DNA of 7,670 nucleotides from Deltaproteobacteria bacterium (GCA_016844545.1 JAENJC010000067.1:1-7670); one strand, 5' to 3'. Shown: positions 1 to 6,744, numbered from the stretch's first letter. Translations and numbers: made by a program. The notes: generated by a model from the sequence alone, not told the origin.

Positions 1-461
1 CATCCCATCTTTCCGCCTTTTTCTCCGCCGTAGTGGCGCTCTCCATCGCAGCAGTCCGATTCAAGATAAACCTTCTTCTGCTCCGCATCAAGGTTGGACA
101 GCATCTTTAACTTGCAGTCCATCTTGTACTTCAGGGCCTTCTTGATAAGTTCGGCTATCTCATCAACCTTTGCATCAACGGCAACCTTGTCAATAGAATC
201 CTTTTTAAGGAGGGCATCAAGATCAACCCTTACAGTCTTGATATCAGCGGTGTTTTTTATCTTGAATTTCTTGCACTCATTACTGCATTCTTCAAACTTC
301 GCCTTCTGCTCCTTTGTCAGCTTCAGGTTTTCGGGAAGCCCGGCGCAGCATGAGTCGCCCTTCTTGTCGCAGGCCTTCTTGCTGTCCGCCATAGCAGAGA
401 CATAGCTCAACCCTGCAAAGGCAGCTATTACAAACAACGCAACAAACATTTTCTTTTTCAT
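1..461 (-). CDS. Cysteine-rich Spy/CpxP-like periplasmic protein (3' end outside window)
   Basis: Reading leftwards from ATG 461-459 gives at least 153 residues with no stop before the window edge, so the C-terminus is missing. A GGGAGG Shine-Dalgarno at 466-471 sits four bases from the ATG and fixes the start. Residues 1-25 are a signal peptide (basic MKKK, hydrophobic core, AMA before Asp26), so the mature protein is probably periplasmic. LTKEQ (48-52) and LDAEQ (124-128) resemble the paired LTxxQ motifs of the Spy/CpxP/ZraP family of periplasmic chaperones and metal-stress proteins, and the segment between them is charged and helix-prone. Unusually it has eight cysteines (31, 38, 39, 59, 63, 116, 137, 138), including two CC pairs and a CxxxC, which suggests metal or disulphide chemistry. 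The family assignment rests on two short motifs and overall build, and the function is inferred. The gene lies 80 bases after the NifU-like gene and could be cotranscribed with it. Confidence 0.72.
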   Translation of the reverse strand, partial: MKKKMFVALFVIAAFAGLSYVSAMADSKKACDKKGDSCCAGLPENLKLTKEQKAKFEECSNECKKFKIKNTADIKTVRVDLDALLKKDSIDKVAVDAKVDEIAELIKKALKYKMDCKLKMLSNLDAEQKKVYLESDCCDGERHYGGEKGGKMG

Positions 462-475
462 CTTTCCTCCCTTTA

Positions 476-532
476 TGGTAGGGCCAACCCCATGTGGTTG
501 CCCAAATAGGGCACGCACATAGGCCTGCCCCT
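476..532 (-). repeat. Double-hairpin palindromic element (REP-like)
   Basis: Read on the minus strand, two imperfect hairpins stand side by side between the NifU-like gene and the Spy-like gene. The first pairs GGGCAGGC with GCGTGCCC (one mismatch) around a CTATGT loop. The second pairs GGGCAACC with GGTTGGCCC (one bulge). The element begins near GGGGCAGG and ends near GGCCCTACCA. This arrangement of two GC-rich hairpins bounded by GGGG and CCTAC resembles dispersed REP-type palindromes of environmental bacterial genomes, as I remember them. Only one copy is in the window, so repetitiveness is inferred. It lies within 5 bases of the Shine-Dalgarno of the downstream gene and could affect mRNA stability or attenuate readthrough. 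There is no T-tract, so it is not a classical intrinsic terminator. Confidence 0.45.
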
Positions 533-541
533 GCAAGTTGT

Positions 542-775
542 TTACGCCGATATTACCCCTTTTATCTCAGGCACCCTCTCCCTTATGGCCCTTTCAACTC
601 CCATCTGAAGAGTTATCGTGGAACTCGGGCATCCTGAACAGGCGCCTCTGAGCCTTACCTTAACGTAACCATCCTCCATTCCGAGGTAATCTATATCGCC
701 CCCGTCTGCCTGGAGTGCAGGCCTTATTTCGTTCAGGGCCTCTTTTATCTGTTCGTCCATCTCTGCTTCTGACAT
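542..775 (-). CDS. NifU-like C-terminal (Nfu) domain Fe-S cluster protein
   Basis: This is a 77-residue single-domain protein of the Nfu type, which assembles or carries Fe-S clusters in the cytoplasm and passes them to apoproteins. The hallmark CxxC is present as CSGCPSS (Cys46, Cys49), preceded by ADGGDIDYLG (23-32); both are characteristic of NifU C-terminal domains, and the pair of cysteines bridges a cluster across a dimer. The length matches free-standing Nfu proteins; there is no N-terminal IscU-like or A-type domain. I chose ATG 775-773 because the Shine-Dalgarno AGGGAGGTG (781-789) lies five bases upstream. The TTG at 778-776 would be only two bases away. It sits 88 bases after the efflux frame and has a Fur-box-like sequence in its leader, so it may be its own transcription unit rather than part of the pump operon. 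No other nif or isc gene is visible. Domain assignment is secure; the particular client is unknown. Confidence 0.93.
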   Translation of the reverse strand: MSEAEMDEQIKEALNEIRPALQADGGDIDYLGMEDGYVKVRLRGACSGCPSSTITLQMGVERAIRERVPEIKGVISA

Positions 776-798
776 CAAATCACCTCCCTTTTCTTCAT

Positions 799-813
799 TG
801 ATAATGATTCACA
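799..813. promoter_or_regulatory. Fur-box-like 7-1-7 inverted repeat upstream of the NifU-like gene
   Basis: TGATAATGATTCACA matches the 7-1-7 Fur consensus TGATAAT-N-ATTATCA at 12 of 14 arm positions: the left arm is perfect and the right arm is 5 of 7. It lies 23 bases upstream of the ATG, where a repressor would block transcription of the gene. Iron control of an Fe-S assembly protein is biologically plausible. No convincing -35/-10 pair was found next to it, no fur gene is in the window, and AT-rich spacers give chance matches, so this is a prediction from one site. Confidence 0.35.
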
Positions 814-837
814 CCGAGTAATAAAATACCATCTGCC

Positions 838-869
838 AAATCAAAACCGTATGATTCAAATCATCACGG
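838..869 (-). terminator. Possible intrinsic terminator overlapping the stop codon of the efflux frame
   Basis: On the minus strand, CCGT-g-ATGAT pairs with ATCAT-ACGG around a TTGA loop (847-869, one bulged base) and is followed by TTTTGATTT (838-846). The TGA stop of the RND-TolC frame (864-866) lies inside the left arm. The stem is short and half AT, so termination would be weak, with some readthrough into the NifU-like gene possible. Confidence 0.4.
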
Positions 870-2165
870 CAGCCCTACTGCCCTCTCAAGTTTTGCCCTT
901 GCAATAGCAACATCGTATCTTGCGTTGACAAGGTCTGTCTCTGCCCTTATATGAGATGACTGTGCATCTGTGACTTCTATAATAGTCCCCACACCGGCAT
1001 CATATCTACCGTTGGCAATATCAAGGTTCTCCTTCGCCTTGTTAAGTCCGCTCTCTGCAATGCTTATCAATGCCTCTGCGTTTTGCAGCTCAAGGTAAAC
1101 CTGGGTCACCTCAAGAGAGACATTGTTTGATAGCGCCTCTTTCTGCGCCTGAAGGGATTCTATCACTGCGACAGACTCTGAAACCTTCCTCTGTGTAACA
1201 AAGCCTTCAAAGATAGGGATATTGAGTGAAAGCCCCACATTCCACCTCTTGTTTTTCTCCTGGAACAGGTCTTCACCCTGACCTGCCGGATACTGGTCAT
1301 AATAGCCGTAAGAACCGCTGGCATTGAGGTTCGGATAGTACCCGCCCCTTGCTGCCTTTAAGGTTGCTTCTCCTCCCTTTATCCTCGCCTCTATATTTTG
1401 TATCTCCGGCCTTCTTTTTAGGGCCTCACTTAAGACCTGTTCAAGGTTAACTCCATGGGGAGCCGATGGGAGAGAGACAAATATCTCCAGATCGAAACTC
1501 TGGTCAAGCCCAATTCGCGTCTTTAATGACGCCAGGGCTGTGTTAAACGCATTTCGCGCCCTTATAAGTTCAAGCCTGGCTTGATTCAGCTCAACCTCCG
1601 CCTTGGTGACGTCAAACTTTGCCTTTGCCCCTGCCTCATAAAACCCCTTCGCCTGCCTGAGATGGGCTTCCGCCTGGACAACAGACGCCTCTTGCACCTT
1701 CATGAATCCTGTGGCCTTGAAGACGCTGTAATAGGATTCCTTTACGTTATACACTGTTTCTATCTTTGTCTTTGAGAGGTCCCACTCCCTCGCCGCTACC
1801 GTTGATCTGGCGGCATCAACGCTGCCACCTGTCCTGCCGAAGTCGTATATCTTCTGGTCGAGTTTAAAAACAGTCTGGTAGGTCTCTGTTTCTCCTGGGA
1901 TAAAAGAAAGGGCCTTTGCCTCAGACCTAGCATATGACGCATCTATGCTCGCCTTTGGGTAATAAGCAGATCTGGACTCTTTATACTGTTCGTCAGCAAC
2001 AGCAATCTCCTTCTGTGACGCCCTCAACGATGGATGTTTTTCCAGGGCTATCGCTATACACTCATCCAGGGAGAGAGGCTTCCTATCTTCAGCAAACCCC
2101 TGGGAGACATAAAGCGAAATAATAAAAACAGGAACAAATATAGTCTTGACAAGTGAGGAACGCAT
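864..2165 (-). other. TolC-type outer-membrane factor module with its own start and signal peptide (possible separate product, 433 aa)
   Basis: This is the C-terminal third of the RND-TolC frame, described as a unit because it could be translated alone from ATG 2165-2163. Counting from that Met, residues 1-25 form a signal peptide with a basic start, a hydrophobic core (8-20) and a G-F-A cleavage site before Glu26. Two OEP repeats follow, about 31-220 and 240-431. Each carries the expected beta-strand segment (YQTVFKLDQKIYDFG at 96-110; WNVGLSLNIPIFEG at 308-321) and coiled-coil helices with the family signature Y-x-A-G-x4-6-V-T-x-A (176-189 and 388-401). Mature length, about 408 residues, is normal for a trimeric TolC channel. 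There is no lipobox cysteine, unlike OprM-type factors. It would form the outer-membrane exit duct for the pump encoded in the same frame. Confidence 0.9.
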
Positions 2166-5100
2166 TGTAAAAAACCTCCTCCAGTTTATATTAATAAGAT
2201 CATCAAAAAGTGAATATACCACAGGCGTTATCAAAAGTGTAATCAACAGAGAAAGGGTCTGCCCTCCAACCATCACCATGGCCATAGAGGCCCTGGAAGC
2301 GCTTCCATCACCTTTGCCCAAGGCTATCGGGAGCATACCGAAAACGATAGATATGGTCGTCATCAGGATAGGCCTGAGCCTCACATGGTTAGCCCTTATT
2401 ATCGCCTCGTCCCTCGGGACACCCTGCTCTCTTAACGTATTGGTGTAGTCCACCTGGAGGATCGAGTTCTTCTTGATTATGCCAAAAAGCATCAGCACGC
2501 CTATCATGCTGTATACATTCAATGTCTTTCCGGTAGCAAGAAGGGCAAAGAGACCGAACGGAAGGGAGATGGGGAGGCATGCCATGATGGTAAAGGGATG
2601 GACAAAGGAGTTGAACTGGGATGCAAGTACCATGTAAATAAATATCATGCTTAGTATCGTGGCCATAGTAAAGCCAAGCATTGCCTGGTTCATCGTCTTT
2701 GCCCTTCCTATAAATACGGTGGAGTAGTCCTGGGGAAGGTTCATTGAATCTATCTTTTTCTGAAGTTTTGTCACAGCCTCTCCAAGGGCCATCCCCTCCA
2801 GGTTTGACATGATAGTCACCTGCTTCTCCCTGTCCTGTCTGTCTATCTGGGCGGGAGACTTTTCCTCCTCAAGCTTTACAAAGTTGTCAAGCCTTACAGG
2901 CGTACCCCTCAATGAAGACACCGTAAGCCTCGATACCACGCCAGGGTCTTTCCTGTAATCATCCATAAGCCTGATTGTGACAGGGTATTGCTCGTCCCCT
3001 TCCTTGAACTTGGTCACCTCTTCTCCTCCGACCATGGTTCTGAGGCTTGAAGACAGAGAGTCTATTGTAACTCCAAGCTCCGATGCCCTGTCCCTGTCTA
3101 TCTCCACCCTCACCTCCGGCTTCCTAACAGCCAGGGAAGTATCCACATCAACCATGCCGGGGACGGTTCTGGCATAGTCAACTATATCCTTTGCATAGAT
3201 ATCGAGCTGTTTCAGGTCTGGCCCTCTTAAGACCAGGTTTACAGGGGTCTGCCTGAAACCTCCGCCGCTTATCATACCAATGTTCTGAACGCTCGCCCTA
3301 AGCTCAGGGTACTTCCTTAGGAGCTTTCTCGCCTCCTTCATAGAATCCTGCTGGGAAAGTTTTCTCTCATTTAGAGGGACCATGGCCAGGTATATGGCAG
3401 CATTGGTCACAGATGCCGTCTCCCCTGCCCCAATGGTGGTAAATGCATGGGCAACACCAGGGAGCTTGCGTACCTCATCCTCTATGCCCCGGAGTATCCT
3501 GTCAGTCTTCTCAAGGGAAGAGCCTTCAGGCGTCTCTATCACTATCTCGAACTCGCTCTGGTCGTCATCTACAACCAGTTCCTTGCCTACCTTCGGGAAT
3601 ATATAGAAGACTGTTGAGAAAATGGCAATGCCCAGAATCACCATGATAAGACGATGACTGATGGACCATTTTAGCATCACACCATACCAGCGGTCTATGG
3701 CTGAGTAAAATATTGACTCCTTTGAGACCTTGTGGCCCCCTGCCTTTAAAAACCTGGATGCAAGCATCGGAGTAAGGGAAAATGCTATCAGAAGTGATAT
3801 CATTATGGCAAATGTGGCGGTAATGCCGAAGGAGAAGAAGAACCTTCCCGGCAGTCCAGGCATAAAGGCAACTGGGAGGAAGATGACCACAAGGGAAAGG
3901 GTAGTAGCCATGACAGCCATCCCTATCTCGGATGTGGCGGCCTTTGCGGCCTCCATTGGAGTATAACCTTTTTCCTCTATATACCTGAATATGTTCTCTA
4001 TCACGATAATAGCGTCGTCAATGACGATACCTGTGCATATGGCCAGGGCAAGCATCGTCATGTTGTTAAGGGTAAAACCAAGGAACTTTATGACCGTAAA
4101 TGTGGCGATTATGGATGCAGGGATGGAGACTGCCGCGATAATGGTGCTCCTCCAGTTCCTCATGAAGACAAGAACCACGATGCTTGCCAGGAGGCCGCCA
4201 AGGATCAGGTGGTCCATCACCTCGTTATAAGATTTCTGGATGAACCTGGAGCGGTCCCTGACCACCTCCATCTTTATATCTGATGTGAGGGTCCCCTTTA
4301 GTGCATCCATCTTTTTCTTAATAGTATTAATGACCTTCACCGTATTGGTGCCTGACTGCCTCCTTACCAGAAGGGATACGGCATTTTCACCATCCAACCT
4401 CGATACGGTCCTTGGCTCCTCAAAGGTATCTTCCACCTTCCCTACATCTGAAAGCCTTATCGGAACTCCGCTTACATTGGCGACTATTACATCATTGAAA
4501 TCCTCCACGGTATTAATCCTTCCCATGGTCCTCAAGACCATCTCCCTTTCACCGTGGGTTATCCTTCCGCCCGGGACCTCGACATTCTGCGCCCCTATGG
4601 CCCTGGCAACCTGATCAATTCCAAGACCATATGCATTTAGCCTGTTTATATCAACTGTTACCTGTATCTCCCTGTCCCTTCCACCAACCATAGTAATGGA
4701 ACCAACACCGTTAACGGTCTCAAGGGACTCCTTTATCTTTTTCTTCGCCAGTTCAGTCACCTCCCTGGCCGAACGGTTCCCTGAGACAACTATGGCCATG
4801 ACAGGGGCTGCGTCAGGGTCCATCTTCTGTATGATAGGTGAATCTGTATCTTTAGGGAACTGGGACACAATGGTAGCCACCCTCTCCCTGACCTCCTGGG
4901 CTGCGACATCTATATCCTTCTCGAGGAGGAACGTCACGAATACATGGGAGACACCTTCTACGGTTGTTGACCTGAGTTCGTCTATGCCACTTATAGTGTT
5001 TACAACCTCTTCCACGGGCTTGGTTATCTGGGTCTCTATCTCTTCAGGGGATGCCCCTTTCAGGGAGGTTGTTATTGTCACAGTAGGGAAGTCCACCTTT

Positions 5101-5213
5101 GGATATGTATCCAGCCCGAGGGTGAAATAAGACATGAGTCCAACAACCACCAGGAATGCTATCATCATGGTGGCAAAGACCGGATATTTTACGCTTATGT
5201 CGGCTAACTTCAT
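864..5213 (-). CDS. RND (HAE1-type) efflux pump fused in frame to a TolC-type outer-membrane factor
   Basis: One uninterrupted frame of 1449 codons encodes two normally separate proteins. Residues 1-1016 are a complete proton-driven RND permease of usual length: TM1 (about 11-31), first periplasmic porter/docking loop (32-335), TM2-6 (335-482), TM7 (521-541), second loop (542-845) and TM8-12 (845-1003). The proton relay is intact: Asp399-Asp400 in GIVIDDAIIVIENI (TM4) and Lys915 in GIIKKNSIL (TM10), matching AcrB Asp407/Asp408 and Lys940. Overall features favour the HAE1 drug/lipophile branch over the heavy-metal branch; the substrate is unknown. Residues 1017-1449 are an entire TolC-like protein including its own signal peptide. 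The joint is a short linker, DDLININWRRFFT, after TM12. ATG 5213-5211 overlaps the adaptor's stop as ATGA, implying translational coupling; GAGG at 5220-5223 is a modest Shine-Dalgarno. The frame either makes a polyprotein or reflects a lost stop codon between two genes. Domain content is certain; the fused product is not proven. Confidence 0.93.
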   Translation of the reverse strand: MKLADISVKYPVFATMMIAFLVVVGLMSYFTLGLDTYPKVDFPTVTITTSLKGASPEEIETQITKPVEEVVNTISGIDELRSTTVEGVSHVFVTFLLEKDIDVAAQEVRERVATIVSQFPKDTDSPIIQKMDPDAAPVMAIVVSGNRSAREVTELAKKKIKESLETVNGVGSITMVGGRDREIQVTVDINRLNAYGLGIDQVARAIGAQNVEVPGGRITHGEREMVLRTMGRINTVEDFNDVIVANVSGVPIRLSDVGKVEDTFEEPRTVSRLDGENAVSLLVRRQSGTNTVKVINTIKKKMDALKGTLTSDIKMEVVRDRSRFIQKSYNEVMDHLILGGLLASIVVLVFMRNWRSTIIAAVSIPASIIATFTVIKFLGFTLNNMTMLALAICTGIVIDDAIIVIENIFRYIEEKGYTPMEAAKAATSEIGMAVMATTLSLVVIFLPVAFMPGLPGRFFFSFGITATFAIMISLLIAFSLTPMLASRFLKAGGHKVSKESIFYSAIDRWYGVMLKWSISHRLIMVILGIAIFSTVFYIFPKVGKELVVDDDQSEFEIVIETPEGSSLEKTDRILRGIEDEVRKLPGVAHAFTTIGAGETASVTNAAIYLAMVPLNERKLSQQDSMKEARKLLRKYPELRASVQNIGMISGGGFRQTPVNLVLRGPDLKQLDIYAKDIVDYARTVPGMVDVDTSLAVRKPEVRVEIDRDRASELGVTIDSLSSSLRTMVGGEEVTKFKEGDEQYPVTIRLMDDYRKDPGVVSRLTVSSLRGTPVRLDNFVKLEEEKSPAQIDRQDREKQVTIMSNLEGMALGEAVTKLQKKIDSMNLPQDYSTVFIGRAKTMNQAMLGFTMATILSMIFIYMVLASQFNSFVHPFTIMACLPISLPFGLFALLATGKTLNVYSMIGVLMLFGIIKKNSILQVDYTNTLREQGVPRDEAIIRANHVRLRPILMTTISIVFGMLPIALGKGDGSASRASMAMVMVGGQTLSLLITLLITPVVYSLFDDLININWRRFFTMRSSLVKTIFVPVFIISLYVSQGFAEDRKPLSLDECIAIALEKHPSLRASQKEIAVADEQYKESRSAYYPKASIDASYARSEAKALSFIPGETETYQTVFKLDQKIYDFGRTGGSVDAARSTVAAREWDLSKTKIETVYNVKESYYSVFKATGFMKVQEASVVQAEAHLRQAKGFYEAGAKAKFDVTKAEVELNQARLELIRARNAFNTALASLKTRIGLDQSFDLEIFVSLPSAPHGVNLEQVLSEALKRRPEIQNIEARIKGGEATLKAARGGYYPNLNASGSYGYYDQYPAGQGEDLFQEKNKRWNVGLSLNIPIFEGFVTQRKVSESVAVIESLQAQKEALSNNVSLEVTQVYLELQNAEALISIAESGLNKAKENLDIANGRYDAGVGTIIEVTDAQSSHIRAETDLVNARYDVAIARAKLERAVGLP
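2163..2183 (-). promoter_or_regulatory. Internal ribosome binding site and ATG for the TolC half
   Basis: On the minus strand GGAGGAGG (2175-2182) is followed by TTTTTTACA and then ATG (2165-2163), which gives a near-ideal Shine-Dalgarno with nine-base spacing. In the fused frame the same bases encode Trp1011-Arg-Arg-Phe-Phe-Thr-Met1017. It is a stronger ribosome binding site than that of the RND start. It therefore looks like the original tolC start signal, and initiation here would give a normal secreted channel protein independent of the fusion. Use in vivo is inferred. Confidence 0.7.
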
Positions 5214-6289
5214 CGCTTGACCTCTACCTTTACTCCGGTCGAAAGTTTGTTCAGGGCGGAGGTAGCAATGGCCTCTCCCTCCCTGACCCCTTCCGTTATT
5301 TCAAGCCAATTGTCAACCCTCTCTCCTACCTTAACAACTCGCTCAGAAGCTATTTCATTTTCTATAACAAAGACCTTTTTGACCCCAGCGAAAGAAATCA
5401 GAGAAGACTCCGTAACGAATACTCCCTTGTCATCACCCTTTGTTACAATCTTTCCTTTGGCAAAAAACCCCGGTTTCAATATTCCATCCTTATTTGAAAA
5501 TGCGGCCTCTATGGGGAGAGTCCTTGTCTTCGTATCAAGAGAGGGACTCACTCTCACTACAGACCCTTCAAAAACCTTCCCAGGATATGCCTCGACTTTA
5601 ACAAATACCTTCATCCCCTTACGAACAGCTCCAGCTGACCTTTCCGGGACAGACGCCTTGAGCTTGAGCGGCGACAGAGCCACGACTGAGGCCACAGCCG
5701 ACTTATCATCAACATAGTCACCGACATTTACAAACCTCTCCTTAATGACACCTGAAAATGGGGCAACTATATCTGTATCCCTGAGCCTCTTTGTCGCCAT
5801 TTTAAGTGCGGCCTGCCTCTCCTTTACAGTTGCCTCCAGCCCATTAAGCGATTCTCTGGCCTCATCACTCTCCCTCTCGGATATCAACCCTTTTTTGAAA
5901 AGGCCATCCGCTCTATCCCTGTTCAGTCTTGCCAGTTCGTACTTTGACTGGGCCTCCTTAAGGGCCTGGGTTGCCTGCTCATGTGATATCTTGTACTCCT
6001 CGGAATCAAGCCTGGCGATCAACTCCCGTTTTTTTACGGCCTCTCCAAGGTTTTTATATATTTCCAGTACCTTTCCCTTTACCTCGGCCTTAACAACGGC
6101 CTCCGCTTCAGCCTGGAGTTCTCCGACAAACAACACAGACCTTTCCACCGGCCTCAACTCTGCCTTTGCCGTGGTAATAAGGACACCTTTCTTTTCTTCC
6201 TGCTTAACCTCTTTCGGCGTTTCGGAATATCCCCAAATGGCAGGGATCAACAACATATACACTATTATTACGGCCCTGATTTTAAACAT
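5210..6289 (-). CDS. Periplasmic membrane-fusion (adaptor) protein of RND efflux system
   Basis: This 359-residue adaptor of the AcrA/HlyD type links the inner-membrane pump to the outer-membrane channel. ATG 6289-6287 is chosen because GGAGGAG (6297-6303) lies seven bases upstream; an in-frame TTG at 6307-6305 lies upstream of that signal. Residues 1-21 are a signal or anchor segment without a lipobox cysteine, so it is not an AcrA-like lipoprotein. Order of domains: first half of the lipoyl domain (about 66-96), alpha-helical hairpin (96-167), second lipoyl half with IVAPFSGVIKERFVNVGDYV (174-193), beta-barrel (205-282) and membrane-proximal domain (285-359). At the hairpin tip, Arg126-x3-Leu130-x6-Ser137 has the same spacing as AcrA's R-L-S motif for contacting TolC. 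The start overlaps the marR stop by 8 bases and the stop overlaps the RND start by 4, so it belongs to one translationally coupled operon. Family is certain; substrate unknown. Confidence 0.95.
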   Translation of the reverse strand: MFKIRAVIIVYMLLIPAIWGYSETPKEVKQEEKKGVLITTAKAELRPVERSVLFVGELQAEAEAVVKAEVKGKVLEIYKNLGEAVKKRELIARLDSEEYKISHEQATQALKEAQSKYELARLNRDRADGLFKKGLISERESDEARESLNGLEATVKERQAALKMATKRLRDTDIVAPFSGVIKERFVNVGDYVDDKSAVASVVALSPLKLKASVPERSAGAVRKGMKVFVKVEAYPGKVFEGSVVRVSPSLDTKTRTLPIEAAFSNKDGILKPGFFAKGKIVTKGDDKGVFVTESSLISFAGVKKVFVIENEIASERVVKVGERVDNWLEITEGVREGEAIATSALNKLSTGVKVEVKR

Positions 6290-6740
6290 TAATAACTCCT
6301 CCTTCAATGGTCTTTAGTACGTTATCAAGAGACATCCTTAGCATTGACTTAAACACCTTGACCTCTTCCTCGGTAAACCCTTTTAATACATCTGCATTGA
6401 GGTCTATCGCTATACTACAGAGAGCTTTCTTAAGGGCCTTCCCCTCTTTGCTAAGAACGGCCTTTGTGACTCTCCTGTCCCCTTCATCCCTTACCTTACT
6501 AATAAAACCCTTCTTCTCCAGCCTGTTGGCAATCCCGGTGATGGTGGGTTTATCACAATACATACTCCTGCCGATATTGCTGAGAGGCTGACTGTCCTTC
6601 TCGAACAGCCTTGCCATAAACCCAAACTGGGGACCAGTGAGGCCATACTCCTTAAACCTTTCCTCAAAGGACCACTTCATAGCGGTAGCAAGCCTGTTCA
6701 GGAGGAACCCAAAGCTCTCATTAACCTTATACCTGTCCAT
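6282..6740 (-). CDS. MarR-family transcriptional repressor
   Basis: This 152-residue winged-helix regulator is typical of MarR proteins that bind palindromic operators as dimers and release DNA when a phenolic or lipophilic ligand binds. The DNA-binding core runs from about residue 47 to 101: QPLSNIGRSMYCDKPTITG contains the helix-turn-helix and recognition helix, and DEGDRRVTKAVLSKEG is the wing with the family's D-x-R-R pattern. Flanking helices form the dimer interface. It is first in the operon and overlaps the adaptor gene by 8 bases, which marks it as the local regulator of the efflux genes. The start is uncertain. ATG 6740-6738 aligns with the usual beginning of the family (MDRYKVNESFGFLLNRL). 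ATG 6758-6756 adds six residues, lies inside the operator and could be read from a leaderless mRNA. Neither ATG has a recognisable Shine-Dalgarno. Confidence 0.93.
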   Translation of the reverse strand: MDRYKVNESFGFLLNRLATAMKWSFEERFKEYGLTGPQFGFMARLFEKDSQPLSNIGRSMYCDKPTITGIANRLEKKGFISKVRDEGDRRVTKAVLSKEGKALKKALCSIAIDLNADVLKGFTEEEVKVFKSMLRMSLDNVLKTIEGGVINV

Positions 6741-6744
6741 GAGA

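Noticed and set aside
94..405. Plus-strand open frame of 103 codons
   Set aside because: It is antisense to the Spy-like gene, whose minus-strand reading has a signal peptide, a Shine-Dalgarno and family motifs.
776..778. TTG as the start of the NifU-like gene
   Set aside because: It is only two bases from the Shine-Dalgarno; the adjacent ATG at 775-773 has proper spacing.
864..5213. Heavy-metal (CusA/CzcA) type assignment for the RND half
   Set aside because: No methionine relay or HME-type signature was recognised, and the TM4 and porter-loop segments look more like the HAE1 branch. A phylogeny would settle it.
6290..6307. TTG at 6307-6305 as the start of the adaptor
   Set aside because: The strong GGAGGAG lies between this TTG and ATG 6289-6287, so it serves the ATG.
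4696..6317. Long plus-strand open frames opposite the adaptor and pump genes (4696-5130, 5217-5717, 5745-6317), and similar ones at 2146-2448, 3382-3606, 3730-3966, 3991-4230 and 4240-4614
   Set aside because: They lie antisense to well-supported proteins, lack convincing ribosome binding sites and have serine- and threonine-rich, low-complexity translations typical of mirror frames.
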